DNA of 11,700 nucleotides, from assembly GCA_029571425.1 (NCBI GenBank), contig JAKPSR010000418.1, positions 1 through 11,700 on the forward strand. Reading direction: 5' to 3'. A program made the position numbers and the translations under genes. The first letter of the stretch is position 1. The number at the start of each line of letters is the position of its first letter. A model generated the notes under the pieces. That model saw only the letters and a program-made list of their open reading frames with translations. It was not told the origin of the DNA and did no database searches. Origin of the DNA: Spirochaetota bacterium. GTDB lineage: Bacteria; Spirochaetota; Spirochaetia; Treponematales; Treponemataceae. Positions 1-6,981 of this stretch are shown one piece after another.

Positions 1-2
1 CC

Positions 3-545
3 GAGGAGATCGCCCGCGAGCGCGGGAACGCGTTCATCCCGCAGCAGTTCGATAACCCGGCGAACCCCGAGGCCCATCGCCGCACGACGGGGCCGGAGAT
101 ATGGGAGGACACGGAGGGCGCGGTCGACGTCCTCATATCGGCCGCGGGAACGGGCGGAACCCTCACGGGAACCGGGCGCTACCTCAAGGAGCGAAAGCCG
201 TCGGTCCGGGTCGTCGCCGTCGAGCCGGCCGCATCGCCCGTGCTATCGGGGGGGAAGGCGGGATCGCACAAGATACAGGGAATCGGCGCGGGATTTGTCC
301 CGGGCGTCCTCGACACGAAGATCATCGACGAGATTTACCTTACGGACGAGCACAAGGCGGGAGACACCGCCCGGCGCGCGGCGCGCGAGGAAGGACTGTT
401 GATCGGCATCTCGTCGGGGGCGGCGCTCGAGGCGGCGCTGACCCTGTCGCGTAGGCCCGAGTACGAGGGAAAGACGATCGTGGCGATATTGCCGGACACC
501 GGCGAGCGCTACCTATCGACGTGGCTATTCGAGGAACAAACCTAG
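3..545 (+). CDS. cysK: Cysteine synthase (O-acetylserine sulfhydrylase), 3' part
   Basis: This is the C-terminal 180 residues of a PLP-dependent cysteine synthase, which makes cysteine from O-acetylserine and sulfide in the cytoplasm. The gene runs off the left edge of the window, so about 130 residues, including the PLP-binding lysine, are missing. Visible family hallmarks are the FDNPANPEAHRRTTGPEIW segment (fragment residues 16-34), the GTGGT phosphate-binding loop (49-53), the EPAASPVLSGG stretch, the GISSGA motif whose serine contacts the PLP ring nitrogen, and the C-terminal PDTGERYLST. The stop codon is TAG. The O-acetylhomoserine sulfhydrylase gene follows 28 bases downstream on the same strand, so the two are probably one sulfur-assimilation operon. 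CysK versus CysM or a cystathionine beta-synthase cannot be fully settled without the N-terminus, but the extent and ending fit CysK. Confidence 0.93.
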   Translation, partial: EEIARERGNAFIPQQFDNPANPEAHRRTTGPEIWEDTEGAVDVLISAAGTGGTLTGTGRYLKERKPSVRVVAVEPAASPVLSGGKAGSHKIQGIGAGFVPGVLDTKIIDEIYLTDEHKAGDTARRAAREEGLLIGISSGAALEAALTLSRRPEYEGKTIVAILPDTGERYLSTWLFEEQT

Positions 546-573
546 CGCGCGCGCGAGGGAAGAGGGGGACAAG

Positions 574-1878
574 ATGGAACGGAAACAGAGGATCGAGACG
601 ATCGCCGTGCATGGGGGGCAAACGCCGGACCCGACGACCAAGGCGCGCGGCGTGCCGGTGTGGCGCACCACCGCGTATAACTTCGACTCGGCCGCGCACG
701 GCGCGCGGCTCTTCGCCCTGAAGGAACTGGGCTTCATCTACACGAGGCTCGGGGACCCGACGGGGCAGGTGCTCGAGTCTAGGCTCGCCATGCTCGAGGG
801 CGGCGCGGCGGCCGTGGTGACGGCGTCGGGAACCGCGGCCATCCACTACGCCGCGCTGAGCCTGGCGCGGGCGGGCGACGAGATCGTCTCCTCGCGGAAC
901 CTCTACGGCGGCACGCACACGATGTTCACCGCCCTGCTCAAGGACCAGGGGATCACGGTGCGCCTCGTCGACCCGTCTGATCCCGCGAATTTCCGCGCTG
1001 CGATCACCGACCGGACGCGCTTCCTCTTCACCGAGATAATCGGCAACCCGACGCTCGACGTCGTCGACGTGGCCGCGATCGCGCGCGTCGCGCACGAGGC
1101 GCGCATCCCGCTCGTCGTCGACTCGACCTTCACGCCGCCGGTCAACTACCGGCCGATCGAGGATGGGGCCGACATCGTGATCCACTCGCTCAGCAAGTGG
1201 ATCGGCGGCCACGGGGCCGGCATCGGCGGCGCCGTCGTCGACTCCGGGCGCTTCGATTGGAAGTCGTCGAACGTCCCGCTGATGACGGAACCCGACCCGG
1301 CCTACCACGGGCTCCGCTGGGCGAGCGACCTGCCCGATGCCCTCGCGCCGATCGCCTTCGCCCTTCGCTTCCGCACTGGTCCCCTTCGCAATCTCGGCGC
1401 GTGCCTCTCGCCCGATAATGCCTGGATCTTCCTCCAGGGGACGGAGACCCTTGCGCTCCGGATGGAGCGGCACAACGGGAACGCGCAAAAGGTCGCCGAG
1501 CACCTCGCGCGCCACCCGAAGGTCGCCTGGGTGCGCTACCCGGGGCTCGCGTCCGATCCGGCTCACGCGATCGCGGCGCGGCAGTTCGCCGGCCGCTTCG
1601 GCGGAATGGTGGTCTTCGGGATTAAGGACGGCGCCGGCCTTTCGGGGCGCGAGCGCGGCGAGCGCTTCATCGACGAGCTTTCTCTCTTCTCGAACCTGGC
1701 GAACGTCGGCGACGCGAAGAGCCTGGCGATCCATCCGGCGAGCACCACGCACTCGCAGCTATCTGATCGTGAGCAGCGCGATGCGGGCGTTCTGCCCGAG
1801 CTCGTTCGGCTCTCGATCGGGATCGAGCACGTCGACGACATCATCGCCGACCTCGATCAGGCGCTCGCGGGGGCATGA
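574..1878 (+). CDS. metY: O-acetylhomoserine sulfhydrylase (aminocarboxypropyltransferase)
   Basis: The 434-residue product belongs to the Cys/Met-metabolism PLP family and is close to the usual length of MetY (about 425-435), longer than the roughly 380-400 of MetB/MetC. MetY makes homocysteine directly from O-acetylhomoserine and sulfide. Visible marks are the N-terminal ETIAVHGGQTPDPTTKARGVP, the YTRLGDPTGQVLESRLAMLEGG phosphate-site region (about 56-78), ASGTAAI, the EIIGNPTLDVVD segment, the DSTFTPPVNYRP loop, and the PLP lysine at K208 within HSLSKWIGGHG. The C-terminal LSIGIEHVDDIIADLDQAL is typical. The ATG is preceded by a purine-rich AGAGGGGG Shine-Dalgarno. It follows the cysteine synthase gene by 28 bases, giving sulfide two acceptors in one operon. 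Substrate preference for the acetyl over the succinyl ester is inferred from family length and motifs. Confidence 0.93.
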   Translation: MERKQRIETIAVHGGQTPDPTTKARGVPVWRTTAYNFDSAAHGARLFALKELGFIYTRLGDPTGQVLESRLAMLEGGAAAVVTASGTAAIHYAALSLARAGDEIVSSRNLYGGTHTMFTALLKDQGITVRLVDPSDPANFRAAITDRTRFLFTEIIGNPTLDVVDVAAIARVAHEARIPLVVDSTFTPPVNYRPIEDGADIVIHSLSKWIGGHGAGIGGAVVDSGRFDWKSSNVPLMTEPDPAYHGLRWASDLPDALAPIAFALRFRTGPLRNLGACLSPDNAWIFLQGTETLALRMERHNGNAQKVAEHLARHPKVAWVRYPGLASDPAHAIAARQFAGRFGGMVVFGIKDGAGLSGRERGERFIDELSLFSNLANVGDAKSLAIHPASTTHSQLSDREQRDAGVLPELVRLSIGIEHVDDIIADLDQALAGA

Positions 1879-1883
1879 TCGAG

Positions 1884-1925
1884 GCGAGTGCGATGACTCG
1901 CGGCGCGCGCGATGATTCGCGCGCC
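1884..1925 (+). terminator. Tandem GC-rich hairpins after metY
   Basis: Two adjacent inverted repeats lie just past the metY stop. The first pairs GCGAGT (1884-1889) with ACTCGC (1896-1901). The second pairs GCGCGCGA (1905-1912) with TCGCGCGC (1917-1924) around a TGAT tetraloop. The 13-base unit GCGATGAyTCGCG occurs twice (1890-1902 and 1909-1921). No clear T-run follows (only CCCTTGCC), so intrinsic termination is uncertain. A pause site, transcript stabiliser or Rho-assisted end is equally possible. Confidence 0.4.
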
Positions 1926-1926
1926 C

Positions 1927-1955
1927 TTGCCCCCCGCGTGAATCCAGGGTATCTT
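1927..1955 (+). promoter_or_regulatory. Candidate sigma-70 promoter for the femAB-led operon
   Basis: TTGCCC (1927-1932) and TATCTT (1950-1955) are separated by 17 bases, the optimal sigma-70 spacing, with four of six matches to consensus in each box. The position, between the metY hairpins and the FemAB start at 2011, is sensible. An inverted repeat (GGTAT at 1948-1952 with ATACC at 1987-1991, and CCCGC at 1963-1967 with GCGGG at 1981-1985) would lie in or near the 5' leader. This is a pattern match only. Confidence 0.4.
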
Positions 1956-2010
1956 TAAGTAACCCGCGCGGATTCCTCGAGCGGGAATACCTTTTAAGGA
2001 AGAGCGAACG

Positions 2011-3078
2011 ATGTTTCTCACCAAGGTGGTCCCGGCCGACGTGCCGGGCCGCCTTTCATTTTTTCAGGGAGGTTTTTGGGCGCTGTTTAAGGAGCGCGTC
2101 GAGCGTGGGGTGATGGCGTTTCTCGTCTCCGGGGCCGACGGCACCGTTCCTCTCGTCGCGATCGAGCGGGTAGGCTCGGGCGGCGTTCCCTACGCCTACG
2201 TTCCTCGCGGTCCCGCGTTTGACGTCGAAGAGAGCGGCAACGGCGCCTTACTCGAGGAGCTCGGCGAGCTCTTGCGAGCCTATCTTCCATCAGGCTGCGC
2301 CGCGGTCCGGTTCGACACGGTCTTTCCCTCGCCGTACGTAGGCCCCGAGTATTATACCGAGGCCGGGCAATGGAAAGGCGCCCCGCGTCCCGAGATGCGC
2401 GAACTTAGGATGAATTACGGGACGGTCCGACGGCTGCTCCGCAAGTCGCCGCGCGACCACCTTTGCCCCGATACCGTGATCGTCGACCTCGCGGCGCCCG
2501 AGGAAGCGATCCTCGCCCGAATGCGGCAGACGACGCGGAACGGGATCAGGAGGGCGGAGCGCGCCGGGGTTACCGTGCGCGATCGTGGGCCCGCCTGGCT
2601 CGGCGATTGGCACCGGATCTACGCGGACACCGCGCGGAGAAAGGGCTTCTTCGCCGAGGGACTTGAGTATTTTTCCGAGCTCTTCAGGGCACAGGAAGCA
2701 TGCCCCGTCGCGATCGCCCCCGAGCTTCTCGTTCTCTCCGCGGAGCGCGCGGGAGAGCCTCTCGCCGGCGCGATCGTCGCCCTGCACGGCGAGTGCGCGT
2801 ACTACCTGTACGCGGGCTCTCTCGATGCCGGGCGCGAGCACATGCCGAACTACGCCCTGCAATGGGAGATCATTCGTCGCGCCCGTGCCGCCGGTTGCCG
2901 CCGATACGACCTTCTCGGTGTCCCGCCGAACAACGATCCTTACCATTCTATGTACGGTCTCTATACCTTCAAGACGGGATTCGGCGGTCGCGTGGTCCAC
3001 TGGTCCGGGTGCTGGGACTATGTCCTTGACCCAGACGCCTACGCACGGCTTGTGAACGCGGAGAATCTTGCGGTATGA
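2011..3078 (+). CDS. FemA/FemB-family peptidoglycan bridge aminoacyltransferase
   Basis: The 355-residue product is a cytoplasmic FemAB-type enzyme with a double GNAT-like fold. This family transfers an amino acid from aminoacyl-tRNA to the peptide stem of a peptidoglycan precursor. Diagnostic segments are MRQTTRNGIRRAERAGV (171-187), the YYLYAGSLDAGREHMPNYAL region (264-283), the QWEIIRRARAAGCRRYDLLG strand-helix (284-303), and NDPYHSMYGLYTFKTGFGG (308-326) followed by HWSGCWDYVL. The length is normal for a single FemAB unit, and the coiled-coil arm found in staphylococcal FemA is not evident. The ATG has an AAGGAAGAG Shine-Dalgarno. Its stop overlaps the likely TTG start of the next gene, implying translational coupling. 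The transferred amino acid is not readable from the sequence. If the host is a spirochaete, whose peptidoglycan carries ornithine with attached glycine, glycyl transfer to ornithine is a plausible inferred role. Confidence 0.85.
   Translation: MFLTKVVPADVPGRLSFFQGGFWALFKERVERGVMAFLVSGADGTVPLVAIERVGSGGVPYAYVPRGPAFDVEESGNGALLEELGELLRAYLPSGCAAVRFDTVFPSPYVGPEYYTEAGQWKGAPRPEMRELRMNYGTVRRLLRKSPRDHLCPDTVIVDLAAPEEAILARMRQTTRNGIRRAERAGVTVRDRGPAWLGDWHRIYADTARRKGFFAEGLEYFSELFRAQEACPVAIAPELLVLSAERAGEPLAGAIVALHGECAYYLYAGSLDAGREHMPNYALQWEIIRRARAAGCRRYDLLGVPPNNDPYHSMYGLYTFKTGFGGRVVHWSGCWDYVLDPDAYARLVNAENLAV
3060..3063 (+). promoter_or_regulatory. Ribosome binding site favouring a TTG start at 3068
   Basis: GGAG lies four bases before the TTG at 3068 but 22 bases before the in-frame ATG at 3086, which has no clear Shine-Dalgarno of its own. 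The sequence therefore favours the TTG start, overlapping the end of the FemAB gene by 11 bases. Confidence 0.5.
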
Positions 3079-4321
3079 TAGTCGTATGATTCCGCAAATG
3101 ATTGTATCCCGCCTTAAGAAACCGCTCTACCTCGCGAAGTGGGTGGCCATATCCTTGGTGATTGGCGCCTGCGTCGGTACCGCCTGCGCGGCCTTCCTTA
3201 TCGCTCTTGACCTCGTCACCGCCTTCCGCGATTCGCATCTGTGGATCGTCGCCTTCCTTCCGGCTGTCGGCTTTCTCGTCGCCGGCGCGTACGCCGCTTT
3301 CGGGGGGCGCGCCGATGGCGGCAACAACCTGTTGATCGAAACTATTCACGAACCGGCGGAACGGGTGCCCCGCCGCATGCTTCCCCTTATCTTTCTGAGC
3401 TCGGTCGCCTGCCATCTTTTTGGCGCCTCGGTCGGCCGCGAGGGGGCCGGTCTCCAGATCGGGGGCTCGATCGCTGATCGGTTCGCGCGGCCCTTCAGGC
3501 TCGCCGGCGCGGAGCGGAGCTACCTTCTGATCGCCGGCGTCGCGGCGGGGTTCGGCTCGATCTTCGGCACCCCGATCGCGGGCGCGGTCTTTGCCCTCGA
3601 GTTCTACCTCTTTGGTAAAATAAGTCACGTCGCGATCTTTCCCGCATTCGTCTCCTCAATCTCGGCGTGTTACGTCGCCGGCCTCTGGGGCGTCGCGCAC
3701 GCGAGACCGACCGTCCCCTTCGTCCCCGAGATGGGGCCGATGGGACTCCTGTGTGCGGCGGTCGCCGGAATCGCCTTCGGTCTCGCCGCGCGCGCCTTCT
3801 GCGCATTGATTGAGCGGACGGGCGCCGCGTTCAATCGTCTCGTCTCGTCGTCGCCGCTCCGCGCCGCCGCGGGAGGGCTTGCGATCGCGCTCTTCGTCTT
3901 CGCAACCGGGAGCTCTCGCTATATTGGTCTCGGCACGCCGTTGATCGGCGAGGCCTTCGCGGGAACGTCGTTGCCCTGGGACTTCGCCGCCAAGACCGCG
4001 ACGACCGTCGTCTCGCTCGCCTCCGGGCTCAAGGGCGGCGAGGTTACCCCGCTCTTCGTCATCGGGTCGACCCTCGGGAATGCGCTCTCGGGCGTACTCC
4101 CCCTGCCGCCGGCCCTCCTCGCCGCGATGGGCTTCGTCGCCGTCTTCGCCGCGGCGAGCAATACCCCGCTCGCGAGCGTCATCCTCGGCTTTGAGGTGTT
4201 CGGCGCGGGACCGAGCGTATACGTCGCCGTCGCCTGCGTCGTGGCCTTTATCGTTTCCGGGCACAGCACCATCTATCGGGCGCAGCGCGCCGACCTCGGG
4301 TCGGTCGCGCCGTATCTGTAG
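3068..4321 (+). CDS. CLC-F type fluoride/proton antiporter (CLC family)
   Basis: The 417-residue integral membrane protein is a CLC transporter. Instead of the chloride-type GSGIP, GREGP and GGIFAP motifs it has GGNNLLIETIH (84-94), GREGAG (123-128, gating glutamate E125) and KGGEVTPLF (322-330). The NNL and GGEVTP signatures, with VGREGAGLQIGGSIAD, IAGVAAGFGSIFGTPIAGAV, YIGLGTP and SGHSTIYRAQR, match the fluoride-exporting CLC-F (EriC-F) branch as I know it, which swaps fluoride for protons. A chloride role is less likely. Hydrophobic helices fill most of the chain, from about 22-50 and 57-78 onward, and there is no CBS domain, as expected for the prokaryotic branch. Start choice: TTG at 3068 has a properly spaced GGAG, while ATG at 3086 would give 411 residues. 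The next gene begins 25 bases later. Confidence 0.85.
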   Translation: MRYDSRMIPQMIVSRLKKPLYLAKWVAISLVIGACVGTACAAFLIALDLVTAFRDSHLWIVAFLPAVGFLVAGAYAAFGGRADGGNNLLIETIHEPAERVPRRMLPLIFLSSVACHLFGASVGREGAGLQIGGSIADRFARPFRLAGAERSYLLIAGVAAGFGSIFGTPIAGAVFALEFYLFGKISHVAIFPAFVSSISACYVAGLWGVAHARPTVPFVPEMGPMGLLCAAVAGIAFGLAARAFCALIERTGAAFNRLVSSSPLRAAAGGLAIALFVFATGSSRYIGLGTPLIGEAFAGTSLPWDFAAKTATTVVSLASGLKGGEVTPLFVIGSTLGNALSGVLPLPPALLAAMGFVAVFAAASNTPLASVILGFEVFGAGPSVYVAVACVVAFIVSGHSTIYRAQRADLGSVAPYL

Positions 4322-4346
4322 CGAGGCGTCGTCGAAGGAGGATCGT

Positions 4347-4781
4347 ATGGGAGAACGCGAGGCGGTCGAGGCATTTAGGTCGGGGTTTAATTGCGCGCAG
4401 GCCGTGCTCTTTCAGTTCGCCGATGTCGTCGGCTTGCCGAAGGAAACCCTGTCCCTCGTCGCGACGGGCTTCGGCGCGGGCATGGGAAGGCGACAGGAGG
4501 TGTGCGGGGCGGTCTCGGGCGGCGTCATGGCGATCGGGCTCGCGCGCGGGCGCCGACTCGACCAGGCGAAGGAAGGGCAGGAGGGCGCCTACGCCCTGAC
4601 GCGCGAGCTCATGGCGGCCTTCGAGGCCGAGCACGGCTCTGTTCGTTGCCGCGACATCCTCGAGGGCTGCGAACTCTTGACCCCCGAGGGGCAAGCGCAA
4701 TTTCGGGAACGGAAGCTCGGCGAGCGCTGCGAATCCTGCATCGCGACCGTCGTCCGCGCGCTTGATCGAATGATTAGGTAG
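4347..4781 (+). CDS. C_GCAxxG_C_C family redox-type protein
   Basis: The 144-residue protein belongs to the C_GCAxxG_C_C family, small cysteine-rich proteins of anaerobes with no firmly known reaction. The pattern is clear: FNCAQAVL (C16), a glycine-rich GFGAGMGRRQEVCGAVSGG (C53), then VRCRDILEGC (C101 and C108) and ERCESC (C128 and C131). The six cysteines suggest metal or cluster binding or thiol redox chemistry. There is no signal peptide, so it should be cytoplasmic. The reading frame stays open upstream to 4080, but the ATG at 4347 has a near-perfect AAGGAGGA (4335-4342) and starts exactly at the conserved domain. It follows the CLC-F gene by 25 bases and precedes the lipoprotein gene by 10, so it is within the operon. 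Its link to fluoride or cell wall is not evident. Confidence 0.85.
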   Translation: MGEREAVEAFRSGFNCAQAVLFQFADVVGLPKETLSLVATGFGAGMGRRQEVCGAVSGGVMAIGLARGRRLDQAKEGQEGAYALTRELMAAFEAEHGSVRCRDILEGCELLTPEGQAQFRERKLGERCESCIATVVRALDRMIR

Positions 4782-4791
4782 GGGGCTGAGC

Positions 4792-5358
4792 ATGAGACGA
4801 TCGATCGTTCTTCTTCTCGCGGCCGCTTTCGCCGCGTTGCTTTTGTCCTGCGGGTCATCCGGCGGCGACTATACCGACTCGGGAACCGTCGCGTACGGGA
4901 ATGTGCGGTATTCCGTCGCCTTTCATGCCGTCGATGGGCTCGACCCAAATTTCGGGTCAGCCGCCCTCGCGGCGTCGACGGGGCATGGGTGCACTTACTC
5001 GCTCGCGCCGACGGGCGGCATCGCGGCAGACTATGAGTGGCTCATCACGCTCGCGTATAGCCTCGACGGCGGCGCGACCTTTACCCAGGACACCGTGCCG
5101 GCCGCGTCCGTGCAAGCGTTCTTGGTCAACGAGTACTTGGCGGACGGGGCGGGGGTGTGCGCGGCGACGGTCGAGTACCAAGACGCGGCGGGCGTCTGGC
5201 ATGGGATACACGCGTCGGCAGCGCCCTATCGAGGCAATGTGGACGCCGCCGTCGGCGTGCCGATCCGGGCGATCCGGGTGCGCGCGTCCGCCTCGGCCTC
5301 GGGCGCCTCATACGCGTTCATCGAGAACCGCCTCGCGTACGTGCGGGCAATCGAGTAA
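4792..5358 (+). CDS. Unrecognised lipoprotein
   Basis: I do not recognise this 188-residue protein. It begins with a clear lipoprotein signal: MRR, a hydrophobic core (residues 5-18), then LLSC with the lipidated cysteine at C20, followed by a flexible GSSGGDYTDSG linker. The mature part (about 30-188) looks beta-rich, with alternating hydrophobic and polar residues and little charge, ending in YAFIENRLAYVRAIE. Two further cysteines (C67 and C123) could form one disulfide outside the cytoplasm. Segments such as ITLAYSLDGGATF and VQAFLVNEYLADG recall extracellular beta-sandwich proteins, but no motif assigns a function. The ATG follows a GGGGG ribosome site overlapping the end of the previous gene, so translation is probably coupled. 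Its stop lies 11 bases from the stop of the convergent response regulator gene. Confidence 0.75.
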   Translation: MRRSIVLLLAAAFAALLLSCGSSGGDYTDSGTVAYGNVRYSVAFHAVDGLDPNFGSAALAASTGHGCTYSLAPTGGIAADYEWLITLAYSLDGGATFTQDTVPAASVQAFLVNEYLADGAGVCAATVEYQDAAGVWHGIHASAAPYRGNVDAAVGVPIRAIRVRASASASGASYAFIENRLAYVRAIE

Positions 5359-5369
5359 GGGCGGCGCGC

Positions 5370-6977
5370 TCACGACTTTGCCGGCGGGGCCTTCTTCTGC
5401 TGGCGGTATTCCTTCGGGCTTAGGCCTTCGCGTTTCTTAAAAAGATAACTGAGGTAATTGGGCTCGTTGTACCCGACGGAGAAGGCGATGCTGACGATCT
5501 TCTCGTCGGTCGACACGAGTAGCTCCTTCGCCTTTTCCATCCGGACCGCGGTCAGGTAATCGATGAAGGTCACGGACATCTCCTGCGCGAAGATGGTGCT
5601 GAAATGCGTCGGGCTTAGGCTTACGTGCGCGGCGACGGTGTTGAGCGAGATGTCGGGGTCGTTGTAATGCTCCTTGATGTACTCGCATGCCTTCCGGACC
5701 AGCTTCTTGTGGTGGCAGCTGTTGCCTGAGTCCCGGAGCTCGATGAACTTCAGGCATATCTTGGTCGCGAGCTCGGCGAATTCCTCTTGCGAGATGGCGG
5801 AGTGGAAAACCTGCGCGCGGTCGGCGAAATGGGCGGAAAGCTCGGTGGGCGTCATCGACGGGTTGAACGTGCGGATGATGCGCATGGCGGCCGCGGTAAG
5901 GTCCATCAGGATGTAATAGCGATACAGCAGGTCCTGCATCTCGTCCGTATCGATCTTCTTGGCGAACGCCTCGACGATGGCGGGCACGTCCGCGCTCGTG
6001 GCGAACTTAAGCTTCTTCTCGACGTCGGTGTCGAAGAGGTCGTCGCCCGGCGGGACGGCGGAAACGTCGCCGCGATCCAGGTCTCCCGAGCAGAAGATGC
6101 GCCCGCTGTGGACTTGGGCGAAGGTCTTCAATAAGGCGCCGGCCTCGTGGTACGCGTCGCGGATGCCCGAGATGCGGTTGGTCACGCCCGAGATGCCGAT
6201 GGTCAGGACCGCGTGGCCGTCATCCTCGACCTCGTGCTTCAGCGTTTGGGCCACGTGGTACGCCTTCCCCGTCGTGTCGATTTCCGCCTGTCCCTTGACG
6301 ATCAGTACGTGGTTCGCGCCGCTCATGAAATAGAGGACGTCCGGGTCGTCGACCAGCATGAACTTCACCTTTGAGGCGATCGCCTGCCGGTTCGTCTTGC
6401 CGCCCTTGCCGTCGCACTGGGCGATCACCACCGCGTAGCATTTGCTTAGGAGCCCGATGGACAGTTCCTCCGCGCGGCGGAGCGACTCGTCGGCGCCGAC
6501 CTCCCCGTTGCACAGCTGCTCCAGGAAGGAGCCGACGAGGGCGCTTTTGACCATCTCCTCGTTCGACAGGTCCTTTAGGAAGGAGACGCTCTGCTTTTTG
6601 TGCTCGGCGATCTTCTCGCCTGCGATCCGTAGCGCGGCGAATAGGTCCTTGCCCGCCACCGGTTTCAGGATGTACTGGTCGACGCCGATGCCGATCGCCT
6701 CGCGGGCGAGGTCGAAGTCGTCGTACCCGCTGACGATGATGATCCGGATCCAGGGTATGATCGCCTTCGCGTGCCGCGCGAGGGTAAGACCATCCATGAA
6801 GGGCATCTTGATGTCCGTGATGAGGATGTCCGGCTTCAGGTCCTGGATGATCGTGAGCGCGAGCTCGCCGTCGCCCGCCTCCCCGATGCAGGAGAAGGGC
6901 TCGTTCCCGTTCTCGATCGCGTTGCGCATGTTCTGCCGGATCAGTGGCTCGTCCTCGACGAGAAAAACCGTGTACAT
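5370..6977 (-). CDS. YesN-type response regulator with AraC-type DNA-binding domain
   Basis: This 535-residue transcription regulator pairs with the histidine kinase gene directly upstream (4 bases between the genes). The receiver domain (about 2-120) has the acidic pocket E8/D9, the phosphorylation site D55 in ILITDIKMP, S83 in IVSGYDD and K105 in YILKPV. The central region (about 140-400), with AVLTIGISGVTNRISGIRDAYHEA, resembles the degenerate GGDEF-like module common in YesN and CdaR-type regulators. It has no GGDEF catalytic motif. The C-terminal about 110 residues (from roughly 425) form the double helix-turn-helix AraC domain, with SLNTVAAHVSLSPTHFSTIF and IAFSVGYNEPNYLSYLFKKREGLSPKEYR. 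It should bind DNA as an activator once phosphorylated. The obvious target is the divergent sugar-importer operon starting at 9678. A GGAG lies upstream of the ATG, about nine bases off. No room remains for a dedicated terminator at its 3' end. Confidence 0.93.
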   Translation of the reverse strand: MYTVFLVEDEPLIRQNMRNAIENGNEPFSCIGEAGDGELALTIIQDLKPDILITDIKMPFMDGLTLARHAKAIIPWIRIIIVSGYDDFDLAREAIGIGVDQYILKPVAGKDLFAALRIAGEKIAEHKKQSVSFLKDLSNEEMVKSALVGSFLEQLCNGEVGADESLRRAEELSIGLLSKCYAVVIAQCDGKGGKTNRQAIASKVKFMLVDDPDVLYFMSGANHVLIVKGQAEIDTTGKAYHVAQTLKHEVEDDGHAVLTIGISGVTNRISGIRDAYHEAGALLKTFAQVHSGRIFCSGDLDRGDVSAVPPGDDLFDTDVEKKLKFATSADVPAIVEAFAKKIDTDEMQDLLYRYYILMDLTAAAMRIIRTFNPSMTPTELSAHFADRAQVFHSAISQEEFAELATKICLKFIELRDSGNSCHHKKLVRKACEYIKEHYNDPDISLNTVAAHVSLSPTHFSTIFAQEMSVTFIDYLTAVRMEKAKELLVSTDEKIVSIAFSVGYNEPNYLSYLFKKREGLSPKEYRQQKKAPPAKS

Positions 6978-6981
6978 GGGT

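Noticed and set aside
340..1752. Long - strand open frame (470 codons) opposite cysK and metY
   Set aside because: It lies wholly opposite two well-supported genes and its product is dominated by Arg, Ala, Gly and Glu with no family motif, as expected of antisense frames in GC-rich DNA.
1879..2010. Fluoride riboswitch upstream of the operon with the CLC-F gene
   Set aside because: GCGATGA-like strings looked suggestive, but I could not lay out the pseudoknotted riboswitch core with its conserved spacing. The strings are better explained as the small tandem hairpins.
4080..4346. N-terminal extension of the C_GCAxxG_C_C protein
   Set aside because: The extra frame overlaps the CLC gene, is Ser/Arg/Pro-rich and unrelated to the family. 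ATG at 4347 has AAGGAGGA and begins at the domain.
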